DNA of 64,000 nucleotides from positions 1-64,000 of the forward strand of contig CAKRRF010000005.1 in NCBI GenBank assembly GCA_934394985.1. The letters are read 5' to 3'. This document shows, one piece after another, positions 36,298-44,765 of the stretch; within the stretch, counting starts at the first letter, position 1; every line of letters begins with the position of its first letter. This DNA comes from an uncultured Marvinbryantia sp. GTDB lineage: Bacteria; Bacillota; Clostridia; Lachnospirales; Lachnospiraceae. Both the position numbers and the translations under genes were made by a program. The notes beneath the pieces are model-generated. The model saw nothing but the letters and a program-made list of their open reading frames with translations, did not search any database and was not told where the DNA came from.

Positions 36298-36887
36298 AGC
36301 AAAACCTCCATGTATCGCAGCACCTTAGGCTTCACGCGAAGCTGGTCTGCATACTGCATCAGTTTGTGAATGTTCTTATCCTTGGACGCTGCATAGCGTT
36401 TCATGGCTTCTCCGACGATCTGAACATCGCTGCCGCTGCCGCGCAGAATGTCACACAGCGTCCGTTCCAAATCGTAAACACGAATCGGATTGCCGGAGGG
36501 GGATTCAATTTCAATTCTGCCGAACTCGTAGTTCTCCGGCACAACGCGCTTGATGATTAAGTTCTCCTGCTTCAAGGACGGGGCATTATAGCCCTTGGGA
36601 AAGGTCATCGTATATTTCGCCGGGGTACGGTCTGAATAGCCCAGCAGATACAGGGCGGTATCGTGCGAGTAAATCCCGCGCCCATACTTGCGCTGCAAGA
36701 GGTAAAAATCGTCCTCCCATGCGCTGCTCCGCACATACAGGCCGCGCCCGAAGCGGTACATCTCGCCGCTCTTAACAAACTCCTGTAAAACGCTGCGGTG
36801 CAGTCCGGCTTCCGTCACCTGCGCAGCGGTGATCGTGCCATTCTCCGACGCATCCAGCAGTTCTTCGATTTTTTCCTTGGCGTTCAT
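36294..36887 (-). CDS. abiEi: AbiEi-type antitoxin with N-terminal winged-helix domain
   Basis: A 197-residue antitoxin from the ATG at 36887 (TGAGGTGAGAAGC before it). The N-terminal 80 residues form the AbiEi DNA-binding domain (NGTITAAQVTEAGLHRSVL, FGRGLYVR); the remainder includes YSHDTALYLLGYSDR, MTFPKGYNAP and YDLERTLCDILRG, typical of the family. AbiEi neutralises AbiEii without direct binding and represses its own promoter through inverted repeats. First gene of the pair; its promoter lies inside a large palindrome. Codon use is GC-rich. Confidence 0.92.
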   Translation of the reverse strand: MNAKEKIEELLDASENGTITAAQVTEAGLHRSVLQEFVKSGEMYRFGRGLYVRSSAWEDDFYLLQRKYGRGIYSHDTALYLLGYSDRTPAKYTMTFPKGYNAPSLKQENLIIKRVVPENYEFGRIEIESPSGNPIRVYDLERTLCDILRGSGSDVQIVGEAMKRYAASKDKNIHKLMQYADQLRVKPKVLRYMEVLL

Positions 36888-36902
36888 GCTTCTCACCTCA
36901 CT

Positions 36903-36949
36903 TTGACAATCACACATTATATTATAGGAAAATAATGTGCGGTTGTCAA
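36903..36949 (-). promoter_or_regulatory. abiE promoter embedded in a 47-bp palindrome
   Basis: On the minus strand TTGACA (944-949 read in reverse), exactly 17 bases, and TATAAT (921-926) form a consensus promoter. The same DNA has symmetric arms TTGACAA/TTGTCAA (903-909/943-949) and CACATTAT/ATAATGTG (913-920/932-939). This fits autorepression by AbiEi dimers covering both -35 and -10. Confidence 0.88.
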
Positions 36950-37157
36950 TCTCGAAGAGACGAACACACATTAAGTAGAAAGAAAATTCATTCTGCGTTA
37001 TTAGTCTAGTTAAATTTTGTACGCTGTATTAGTTTTGAAAAGAGTGCAGGAAATTGTGCAATATGGAGAAAGTTTCCCGATACTGGAGAAGAGTTGGCGC
37101 GAGAAGGACTTGATAATTAAAAAATTGCTTCAATGATTGAATAGAGAAATAGAAGAT

Positions 37158-37222
37158 ATATTTCAATATACTTCTGAAAGATGATTTATTTCTAAAAAGA
37201 CTTTTGAAGTATATTGAAATAT
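37158..37222. repeat. 17-bp perfect inverted repeat downstream of the ABC-F gene
   Basis: ATATTTCAATATACTTC (158-174) and GAAGTATATTGAAATAT (206-222) with a 31-base loop, ten bases beyond the ABC-F stop on the minus strand. No T tract follows, so it is not a standard terminator. The surrounding stretch 36972-37231 shows no gene. Confidence 0.75.
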
Positions 37223-37231
37223 TAGAGGAAT

Positions 37232-38782
37232 TTAAACTTTGGTACTCCACTCCTGGCAGTTCCATACTTTTGTCACCACATCCTGATAGAATTCTGGTTC
37301 ATGACAGATGAGAAGAATACTGCCCTTGTATTCCTTCAGAGCGCGTTTCAGCTCTTCCTTGGCATCTACATCCAGATGGTTGGTCGGTTCGTCCAGAAGC
37401 AGGATGTTGGTTGGCTTGTTCAGGATCTTGCAAAGGCGGACTTTTGCCTGTTCTCCTCCGGAGAGAACACGTACCTGGCTTTCGATATGCTCAGTGGTCA
37501 GACCACACTTCGCAAGAGCAGAACGTACTTCAAATTGATTAAAAGCAGGGAATTCCTGCCAGATCTCTTCGATGCAGGTGGTAGTGTTGCCTGCCGGGGT
37601 TTCCTGTTCAAAGTATCCGATATACTGATAGTCGCCCAGTGTAACTGAGCCGGAGAATGGTTTGATCAGGCCAAGAATACTTTTTAACAGGGTAGTTTTA
37701 CCGATTCCGTTGGCACCCACCAGAGCAATACGCTCGCCACGTTCCATAGAGATGTTCAGTGGTTTTGTCAGTGGATCTTCATAACCAATTACCAGATCTT
37801 TTGTTTCAAAAATCATTTTTCCGGAAGCCCGGGCTGCCTGAAAATGGAATTCCGGCTTCGGTTTTTCTTTCGCCAGTTCAATAATGTCCATCTTATCCAG
37901 CTTCTTCTGACGAGACATGGCCATGTTGCGGGTGGCTACGCTGGCCTTATTGCGGGCAACAAAATCCTTCAGATCACGGATCTCCTGTTGCTGACGATTG
38001 TAAGCTGCCTCAAGCTGAGCTTTTTTCATAGCATAGACTTCCTGGAACTTGTCATAGTCACCCGGATAACGATCCAGAGATTTGTTTTCCATATGATAGA
38101 TCAGATTGATAACGCTGTTCAAAAATGGAATATCATGAGAGATCAGAATGAAGGCATTTTCATAATCATTCAGGTAGCGCATCAGCCATTCAATATGCTG
38201 CTCATCCAGGTAGTTGGTCGGCTCATCCAGAAGAAGAATATCAGGTTTCTCCAGAAGCAGCTTGGCCATCAGCACTTTGGTACGCTGTCCGCCGGACAGA
38301 TCTGTCACATCCCGGTCCAGACCGATATCCACAAGACCCAGTGCACGACCGATTTCTTCCACCTTCGCATCAATCATGTAAAAATCATGATGTTCCAGAA
38401 GTTCCTGAATGGTGCCGGTTTCCTCCAGCAGTTTTTCCATCTCTTCCGGTGAGGCTTCGCCCATCTGTTCAAACATCTGATTCATATCTGCTTCCATATC
38501 AAATAAAAAAGAAAATGCAGATTTCAGAACATCTCGAATAGTCATGCCTTTTTCCAGAACGGCATGCTGATCCAGATAACCTACACGGACATTTTTTGCC
38601 CATTCCACGGTTCCCTCATCCGGCATCAGATGGCCGGTAATAATATTCATAAATGTGGATTTTCCTTCGCCGTTGGCACCAATCAGACCGATGTGCTCAC
38701 CTTTTAAAAGACGAAAGGAAACATTTTCAAAAATAGCACGGTCACCAAAACCGTGGCTCAGATTTTTCACTTCTAAAATCAT
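37232..38782 (-). CDS. ABC-F family ATPase
   Basis: A 516-residue protein with two ABC domains and no membrane part. Domain 1: Walker A GANGEGKST, signature LSGGQRTK, Walker B LLLDEPTNYLD. A charged linker (about 240-310, rich in Lys/Gln) separates it from domain 2: GANGIGKTT, LSGGEQAK, LLLDEPTNHLD. ABC-F proteins act on the ribosome, as translation factors or, in some branches, as antibiotic-protection proteins; this size without extensions fits the general factor type (YbiT/YkpA-like). AAGGAGAAGTT precedes the ATG. Single-gene unit. Confidence 0.93.
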   Translation of the reverse strand: MILEVKNLSHGFGDRAIFENVSFRLLKGEHIGLIGANGEGKSTFMNIITGHLMPDEGTVEWAKNVRVGYLDQHAVLEKGMTIRDVLKSAFSFLFDMEADMNQMFEQMGEASPEEMEKLLEETGTIQELLEHHDFYMIDAKVEEIGRALGLVDIGLDRDVTDLSGGQRTKVLMAKLLLEKPDILLLDEPTNYLDEQHIEWLMRYLNDYENAFILISHDIPFLNSVINLIYHMENKSLDRYPGDYDKFQEVYAMKKAQLEAAYNRQQQEIRDLKDFVARNKASVATRNMAMSRQKKLDKMDIIELAKEKPKPEFHFQAARASGKMIFETKDLVIGYEDPLTKPLNISMERGERIALVGANGIGKTTLLKSILGLIKPFSGSVTLGDYQYIGYFEQETPAGNTTTCIEEIWQEFPAFNQFEVRSALAKCGLTTEHIESQVRVLSGGEQAKVRLCKILNKPTNILLLDEPTNHLDVDAKEELKRALKEYKGSILLICHEPEFYQDVVTKVWNCQEWSTKV

Positions 38783-38943
38783 AACTTCTCCTTAAATAAA
38801 AATAGATAGCTGTAAAATATCAGTATAAGTATGGCATAGTATACTTGCACTATCATAACGGAAAAACAGGAATTTAGCAAGAAGATAAAAATAATAAATA
38901 GCCTTTTCACAGCGAAGGTTCCTGTCACAGAGCGGGGATTTTC

Positions 38944-38952
38944 TGCTATAAT
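38944..38952 (+). promoter_or_regulatory. Extended -10 promoter of the MATE gene
   Basis: TGCTATAAT (944-952) is a perfect extended -10; no clear -35 is seen 17 bases upstream. Start near 38959, about 47 bases before the ATG. Confidence 0.55.
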
Positions 38953-39005
38953 GATGTCGAGGTCAAAAGTCCTCAATCAGGATAAAAAATGGTCAGGAAA
39001 AGAAG

Positions 39006-40346
39006 ATGAAAGACAGAGAATTTTATAAAAGTTTTTTTCAGCTGTATATCATGCTGGTATTGCAAAATATAGTGACGCTGAGTGTAAATCTTGCAGATAA
39101 TATTATGTTAGGGGCGTATGGAGAACTCTCCCTGTCAGGCGTGACAGCAGTAAATCAGATCCAGTTTCTGTATCAGCAGATATTGATTGCCTTTGGTGAT
39201 GGAATGGTGATTTTCTGCAGCCAGTACTGGGGAAAAAAGCAATTTCAGCCCATGAAAAAAGTAATTGCCATTGCCATGCGCTTTGGAATGATGGCAGCGA
39301 TCTTGTTATTTGTTGTTATTACCCTTTTTCCGGGACAGGCGATGCTGTTATTTACGACCGATAAGAGAATTATCAGGGAAGGCGTAACGTATCTTCATAC
39401 GATTCGCTTTACCTATTTGTTTTTTGCTGTAACGCAGATGTTGCTGGCAGCACTTCGCAGTACCGAAGTGGCGAAAATTGCTCTGAAATTGTCAGTTCTG
39501 GCACTTGTCGTTAATTGTGGCATGAATTATATACTCATTTTTGGAAGATTTGGTGCACCGGAGCTGGGAGTGACCGGAGCTGCAATTGGAACGCTGACAG
39601 CCAGAATACTGGAGTGTGCAGTACTGCTAGGATATATGATACGAAAAGAAAAATATCTGAGAATGAAGTTGTCAGATTTTCTGCAAAGAGACTGGCAGCT
39701 GTTGAAGGATTATCTGAAGATTATGCTGCCGCTTCTGATGCTCTGTGCACTATGGGGGATAAATACAGCCATGCAGACCGTTGTGCTTGGACACATGAAT
39801 TCAGCGGCAATTGCGGCCAACAGTGCGGCATCCAATCTTTATCTGCTGGTGAAATCAGCTGCCGTAGGGGCAGCATCTGCAGCCAGTGTTCTGATTGGGA
39901 AAATGATTGGAATGGGTGACGGGGAGCAGGTAAAACGATATGCCAGAAAATTGCAGATGCTATTTGTGTTGCTTGGAATAGCAGGAGGAATTTTCCTGTA
40001 CTTTATTCGCATACCGATTCTGAGTCTGTATAATCTCAGTCCGGAGGCAAGACAACTTGCCAATCAGTTTTTGGGCATATTGAGTGTGATATATATAGGA
40101 ATGGCATATCAGATGCCGACAAATGCAGGAATCATTAAAGGTGGAGGAAGCGTATCATTTGCTGCAAAACTGGACACTGTCTGTATCTGCCTGATAGTGA
40201 TACCACTTTCCTGTTATATGGCTTTTGTCGCAGGTGCGTCACCGGCAGTAGTGGTAATCTGTCTGAATATCGATCAGTTTTTGAAATGTGTGCCGGTATT
40301 TTTGAAAGTAAATTATGGAAACTGGATGAAAAAACTGACAAGATAG
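39006..40346 (+). CDS. MATE family efflux transporter
   Basis: A 446-residue membrane protein with 12 predicted helices and the MATE fold: the start (LVLQNIVTLSVNLADNIMLG) and the repeat half (LCALWGINTAMQTVVLGHM) show the family pattern, with ELGVTGAAIGTLTARILE in between. It exports drugs or metabolites using a sodium or proton gradient; the substrate is not predictable. Its end is followed after 44 bases by the sensory sugar-binding gene, so it could be part of that transcript, though its function does not demand it. Confidence 0.93.
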   Translation: MKDREFYKSFFQLYIMLVLQNIVTLSVNLADNIMLGAYGELSLSGVTAVNQIQFLYQQILIAFGDGMVIFCSQYWGKKQFQPMKKVIAIAMRFGMMAAILLFVVITLFPGQAMLLFTTDKRIIREGVTYLHTIRFTYLFFAVTQMLLAALRSTEVAKIALKLSVLALVVNCGMNYILIFGRFGAPELGVTGAAIGTLTARILECAVLLGYMIRKEKYLRMKLSDFLQRDWQLLKDYLKIMLPLLMLCALWGINTAMQTVVLGHMNSAAIAANSAASNLYLLVKSAAVGAASAASVLIGKMIGMGDGEQVKRYARKLQMLFVLLGIAGGIFLYFIRIPILSLYNLSPEARQLANQFLGILSVIYIGMAYQMPTNAGIIKGGGSVSFAAKLDTVCICLIVIPLSCYMAFVAGASPAVVVICLNIDQFLKCVPVFLKVNYGNWMKKLTR

Positions 40347-40390
40347 GTGACAGTATTTCTGAAATCATAAAGGTAAAAGAAGAGGGAAAT

Positions 40391-41404
40391 ATGGACATAA
40401 AAAAGAAAGCAGAGACAGGAATGGTTATCACTGCTATAGCAGGACTGGTTATCTGTATGAGTCTGTACATCTGTAATAGGAGAAATGCAGAGCCGGATGA
40501 AAAAAAACTGATTGCGGTAAGTACGATCGGACCAACGCACGGATGGGCAAAAGCTGTGGATTATTATGCGGAAAAAGAACTGGAGAAAGTAGCACAGGAA
40601 AATGACTGGGAATATATTTGCAGAGAGGCCAATGATGCGAATGAACAGTCCAGGCAGGTAGAAGAAATGCTTACACAGGGAATTGACTGCCTGATTATGC
40701 TTCCAATGGATGGGGCTTCCTTGAAGACAGCAGGAATTGCGGTACAAAGTGCAGATGTTCCACTGGTGATTTTTGACCGCGAAATACCGGAGTTTGCTCC
40801 GATGGCTACTGTAAAAGGAGACAATAAGGAGATTGGAGCGGCTACTGCCAGATACTTTAACCATTATTTCTCAAAAGGGACATTAGTGCTGGAAATGATG
40901 GGAGATACCTCCACGGTACCTTTTTTGCGCAGCGCCGGTTATGATGAGGTGATCAATGAGAACTTCAGTAAGATTCAGGTAGGATATACAGAGTGGCAGA
41001 GAGCGTATTCCAGAGAACTTTTTCGGCAATGGATCAGCAAACAGGAACAGGAACTGCTGGATCAGGTGGGAGCCATATTTACGCATGATGATGAAATTGC
41101 ACTTGGAGTATTAGATGTTCTGGATGAAGCATGGAATGAGAAAACAGTTGCGGATCGGTTCCCGAATCTGAAAGTGATAGCGGGATCGTCAGGTTCCCAG
41201 GAAATGTATCAGAGAATCAGAGAAGAAGACCGCTGGACACTGTTTTCTATGACTTACTCACCGGAAATGATTGCGCAGGCAGTGGATACAGGGGCAGCTA
41301 TTATAAAAGGGGAAGAGTATGAAGAAATGAAAATTGTTCCAACAGTATGTGTGGATAAAAGCAATGTGGAAAAATTTCTGGATGAAAACAGTCCTTTTAA
41401 ATAA
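40391..41404 (+). CDS. Membrane-anchored sugar-binding protein (periplasmic-binding class I), probable sensor subunit
   Basis: A 337-residue protein from the ATG at 40391 behind AGAGGGAAAT. One N-terminal membrane helix (about 10-28, MVITAIAGLVICMSLYIC) anchors an outer RbsB/MglB-like domain: IGPTHGWAKAVDYYAE, LIMLPMDGAS, VIFDREIP, THDDEIALGVLD. No cleavage site is evident. It resembles the soluble binding protein at 46495 (both have HGW, THDDEIA and a late VTYDPAM/MTYSPEM). No permease accompanies it; it is followed 17 bases later by yesN-type and yesM-type genes, so a sugar-sensing role is inferred. Confidence 0.85.
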   Translation: MDIKKKAETGMVITAIAGLVICMSLYICNRRNAEPDEKKLIAVSTIGPTHGWAKAVDYYAEKELEKVAQENDWEYICREANDANEQSRQVEEMLTQGIDCLIMLPMDGASLKTAGIAVQSADVPLVIFDREIPEFAPMATVKGDNKEIGAATARYFNHYFSKGTLVLEMMGDTSTVPFLRSAGYDEVINENFSKIQVGYTEWQRAYSRELFRQWISKQEQELLDQVGAIFTHDDEIALGVLDVLDEAWNEKTVADRFPNLKVIAGSSGSQEMYQRIREEDRWTLFSMTYSPEMIAQAVDTGAAIIKGEEYEEMKIVPTVCVDKSNVEKFLDENSPFK

Positions 41405-41421
41405 AAAAGCAGGGGAAGAGT

Positions 41422-43023
41422 ATGAACAGAAGGTTATATAAAGTAGCAGTTGCAGATGATGAAAGTATGATAAGAAGGGGAATCTGTAATTTTATTGACT
41501 GGAAACGAATGGGGTATCAGATTGTTGCAGATTTTGAAGATGGAAAAGAGCTTCTCGAATATGTCAGACATCATGAGGTAGATGTTGTCATGACGGATAT
41601 TCGTATGGCAGAGGTTGGTGGCCTGGAAGTGGCAAAAGAAATATCAGAAAATGAATGGAACATAAAAGTGGTGATTATCAGTGGGTATAAGGAATTTGAA
41701 TATGCACGTCAGGCACTCACTTATAATGTGGCAAATTATATTTTAAAGCCGATTCAGATAGATGAAATAGAAAAGACATTTAGCCAGATTTATAACCAGC
41801 TTCAGCAGGAAGAGAATGTAGAAAATCAGAAAAAAGGACTGGAGGAAGATGTCAGAGAATTATTGCCGGAATTGCAGGAACAGTTCTGGCTGAGAGTACT
41901 TCTTGGAGGACTTCGTCATGGAGGAAATTTTATACAGAAAAAAGATTTTCTGGAACTGTCCTTCGATATGAACGCACCCTGTGCAGTGGCAGAAATTGAA
42001 ATGAATCTGGATGAACGGGTGACAAAAAGATATTATACAGAAAAGAACAGCCGTTATAATTTGTTAAATAATATTTTTGCAGGATCTGTGGAAGAGATCA
42101 ATTATTATCCCGTTTATTTATCAAGAGAACAGCTGAAAATTGTAATTACATCAAATAAAGAAATACAGAAAGAAGAATTTCTGAAAATACTGAAAAAACA
42201 TCTGTCTCAGAGAATCAAAGAGATTGAAGGGCTGGTATCGTTGCAGATGAATTATAAACTGGAGCATCTTTTTTTGAATTTTACTGAGATGGCAGATTAT
42301 TACGCTTCCATGCAGGTACACATTCATCGGAAAAGTGAGAGGGATTATGAATTTAATGATACGGATCAGCAGAGATTATTGCAGAAATATCAGTTGTTGA
42401 TGGATCTGATTAACAGTGGTGATATGGAAAGTCTGGACAGCCAGATAGGAAATATTATGTTTGAGTTTCGGGAACTTCCACTGATGGAAAGAAAGACTGT
42501 ATTAATTGATATGTTTTCCATGCTGTCACAGCGTTTTATGAAAATGAATCAGGAACTGTGGCTGAATGTAAAAGAACAGGTAGATTATTCCTTAATTATG
42601 AACGCTCCGGATAAAGATTCACTGAAAAAGACCTGTTCGGATCTGCTCCATAAGATCAAACATATAGTAGAAGAACATCAGGGAGAGGTGTCAATAAATA
42701 TCAGTGAACAGATAGTAGAATATCTGAAAGAACATTACCAGGAAGATATTTCACTGGATTTACTGGCGGACAGATATTATCTGAATCCATCTTATCTCAG
42801 TCGAATGTTTAAACAGTGTATGGGGATCGGACTGACAGATTATCTGATAGAAATCAGGATGGAAAAAGCGAAGAGGCTCTTATTGACAGGAAAATATAAA
42901 GTATATGAAATCAGTCAGAAAGTGGGATATAAAAGCGATAAATATTTTTTCAGAGTATTTAAAAGCTATACTGGTCAGTCACCACTGGAATTTTGCAGGA
43001 GTAAGATGGAAGAGGCAAAATGA
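41422..43023 (+). CDS. YesN-type response regulator (AraC family)
   Basis: A 533-residue protein. The receiver domain (1-125) has acidic residues VADDESM, the phospho-acceptor in VVMTDIRMAEVGG and the Lys in ILKPIQIDE. A long middle region (130-420) has no recognised domain. The C-terminal AraC domain (about 430-533) has two helix-turn-helix motifs: LLADRYYLNPSYLSRMFKQ and KVYEISQKVGYKSDKYFFRVF. It is the partner of the kinase that begins in its stop codon. Likely target: the weak promoter before 46495. Confidence 0.94.
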   Translation: MNRRLYKVAVADDESMIRRGICNFIDWKRMGYQIVADFEDGKELLEYVRHHEVDVVMTDIRMAEVGGLEVAKEISENEWNIKVVIISGYKEFEYARQALTYNVANYILKPIQIDEIEKTFSQIYNQLQQEENVENQKKGLEEDVRELLPELQEQFWLRVLLGGLRHGGNFIQKKDFLELSFDMNAPCAVAEIEMNLDERVTKRYYTEKNSRYNLLNNIFAGSVEEINYYPVYLSREQLKIVITSNKEIQKEEFLKILKKHLSQRIKEIEGLVSLQMNYKLEHLFLNFTEMADYYASMQVHIHRKSERDYEFNDTDQQRLLQKYQLLMDLINSGDMESLDSQIGNIMFEFRELPLMERKTVLIDMFSMLSQRFMKMNQELWLNVKEQVDYSLIMNAPDKDSLKKTCSDLLHKIKHIVEEHQGEVSINISEQIVEYLKEHYQEDISLDLLADRYYLNPSYLSRMFKQCMGIGLTDYLIEIRMEKAKRLLLTGKYKVYEISQKVGYKSDKYFFRVFKSYTGQSPLEFCRSKMEEAK

Positions 43024-44762
43024 AAAAGAAAAGAACACAAAAAAATACGATTTTTCAGATGTTGCAGGACTATCGCTTTAACAGTGTGCTGGTTCGCAAT
43101 TTCGTGATGATCAGCGTAGTATTACTGGCAGTGTTTTCTATGATCGTTTTTGTAGTGTCAAAAAGAATGGACAGACTGACCGAGCAGGAGGTACAGACAG
43201 TCAGTGAAAACAGTCTGAAGCAGACAGCACAGAGAATGGATACCATTATGAATGAGGTGATTCAGATTTCAGTGCAGTTGTCGCTGGATGACGATATTAT
43301 GAATTTCCTACTGACAGATTTAAGTGATGCATCGGTGAATCATGAAGAAACTCTGGTAGCCAGAACAAAGCTGAAACAGTATGCAGATATTTTCAGTTAT
43401 ATTGATTCTATTTATGTATATTCCAGCAAAAGCAATTATCTGGTGGCGGAAGACTGGAGTGGTAATATCGGCGAATTTGATGATCTCACCTGGTATTCGA
43501 ATTTTACGGAAAGAATTTATGAACCTGCAAGAATGATCAGCCGACCGAAATCCAATAAATATCCGTATCTTATCACCTATATACAGCCGGTCAGATTATC
43601 TCAGATGCATTTTCTGGGTGGAGTGATTATTAATATTGATGTGGAAAGACTTGGAGAATTTGCAGCGGCGGAAACAGATGAAACCATTATGATAGTGGAC
43701 AGAAGAAATAATATTTTGTTTACATCAAATGAAAAGTATAAGAAAGAAAAATGGAAAGAATCAGATATTGATTTTCATAAAGTTTTATTAAATGAAACAG
43801 AGTCGGAAGCACATGACTGGAAATATATATCACTGGTACCAATTGAAAAATACCAGCATTATCGAAGGGAACTGAGACAGTTTGTTGTTTATATGATGGG
43901 GCTGATCACAATATTTGGCATATTGGCATCCGTGGCTATTTCTGTGTACAGTTACCAGCCGGTAAGAAGTATCGTTAACCTTCTGAAGGATCCACAGTCA
44001 TATCAGCCTGGAAGCAGGAATGAGTTTCGAAAAGATGAAACCCAGACTATTATACAGAATATTGCCTATAATTTTTACAGCAACAATAAAATACAAAAGG
44101 AATTACAGGAATATCTTATGATCACAAATCAGGCGCAGCTCACAGCGCTGCAGGCACAGATCAGTCCCCATTTTCTTTATAATACATTGGAAAATATCAG
44201 GTGGAAAGTGATTGAACTGTGCAGAGGTGATAATGAGGCATCACAGATGATACTGAAGCTTTCAGAAATGTTGAGGATCAGTCTGGATAATGCGGATCAG
44301 ATTATATCGTTAGAGCAGGAAGTGCGAAATGCCAGATTGTATGTTGATATTTTGCAGCTTCGATACGAATCAAAACTGGAAGTACAGTGGAATATACCGG
44401 AAGAGGTACAAAAAGGCGCTATTGTGAAAGTGAGTCTTCAGCCATTGATTGAAAATGCAGTTTATCATGGAATCAAACCGAAAAGAGAAAAGGGAATGAT
44501 CAGAATAAAAGCGGAAAAATATGAGGATCGGCTGATTGTGGTTATTCAGGATGATGGGATAGGAATGGAGCCGGAAGAATGTAAAATTTTGAATTCAGAT
44601 TTGAAAAACAGCTATCAGTTCAAAAAGGATCATATCGGCGTGCGGAATGTAAATCAGCGTCTGAAATTATTACTTGGAGATCAGGCTCAGATGAAGGTGT
44701 TCAGTGAAAAGGGACGAGGAACCTGCGTACAGATAGAATTGCCATACAGGGAGGTGGAATAA
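43020..44762 (+). CDS. YesM-type sensor histidine kinase
   Basis: A 580-residue kinase. Two membrane helices (about 25-45 and 285-307) flank an outer dCache-like sensor region of about 240 residues. The His_kinase domain has QISPHFLYNTLENIRWK with the phospho-His; the ATPase part has LIENAVYHGIKPK and VIQDDGIGME. No HAMP domain is obvious, though a short linker with PVRSIVNLLKD takes its place. It overlaps the response regulator gene by four bases. An outer sugar-binding partner, encoded two genes upstream, may pass it the signal. Confidence 0.94.
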   Translation: MKKKRTQKNTIFQMLQDYRFNSVLVRNFVMISVVLLAVFSMIVFVVSKRMDRLTEQEVQTVSENSLKQTAQRMDTIMNEVIQISVQLSLDDDIMNFLLTDLSDASVNHEETLVARTKLKQYADIFSYIDSIYVYSSKSNYLVAEDWSGNIGEFDDLTWYSNFTERIYEPARMISRPKSNKYPYLITYIQPVRLSQMHFLGGVIINIDVERLGEFAAAETDETIMIVDRRNNILFTSNEKYKKEKWKESDIDFHKVLLNETESEAHDWKYISLVPIEKYQHYRRELRQFVVYMMGLITIFGILASVAISVYSYQPVRSIVNLLKDPQSYQPGSRNEFRKDETQTIIQNIAYNFYSNNKIQKELQEYLMITNQAQLTALQAQISPHFLYNTLENIRWKVIELCRGDNEASQMILKLSEMLRISLDNADQIISLEQEVRNARLYVDILQLRYESKLEVQWNIPEEVQKGAIVKVSLQPLIENAVYHGIKPKREKGMIRIKAEKYEDRLIVVIQDDGIGMEPEECKILNSDLKNSYQFKKDHIGVRNVNQRLKLLLGDQAQMKVFSEKGRGTCVQIELPYREVE

Positions 44763-44765
44763 AAG

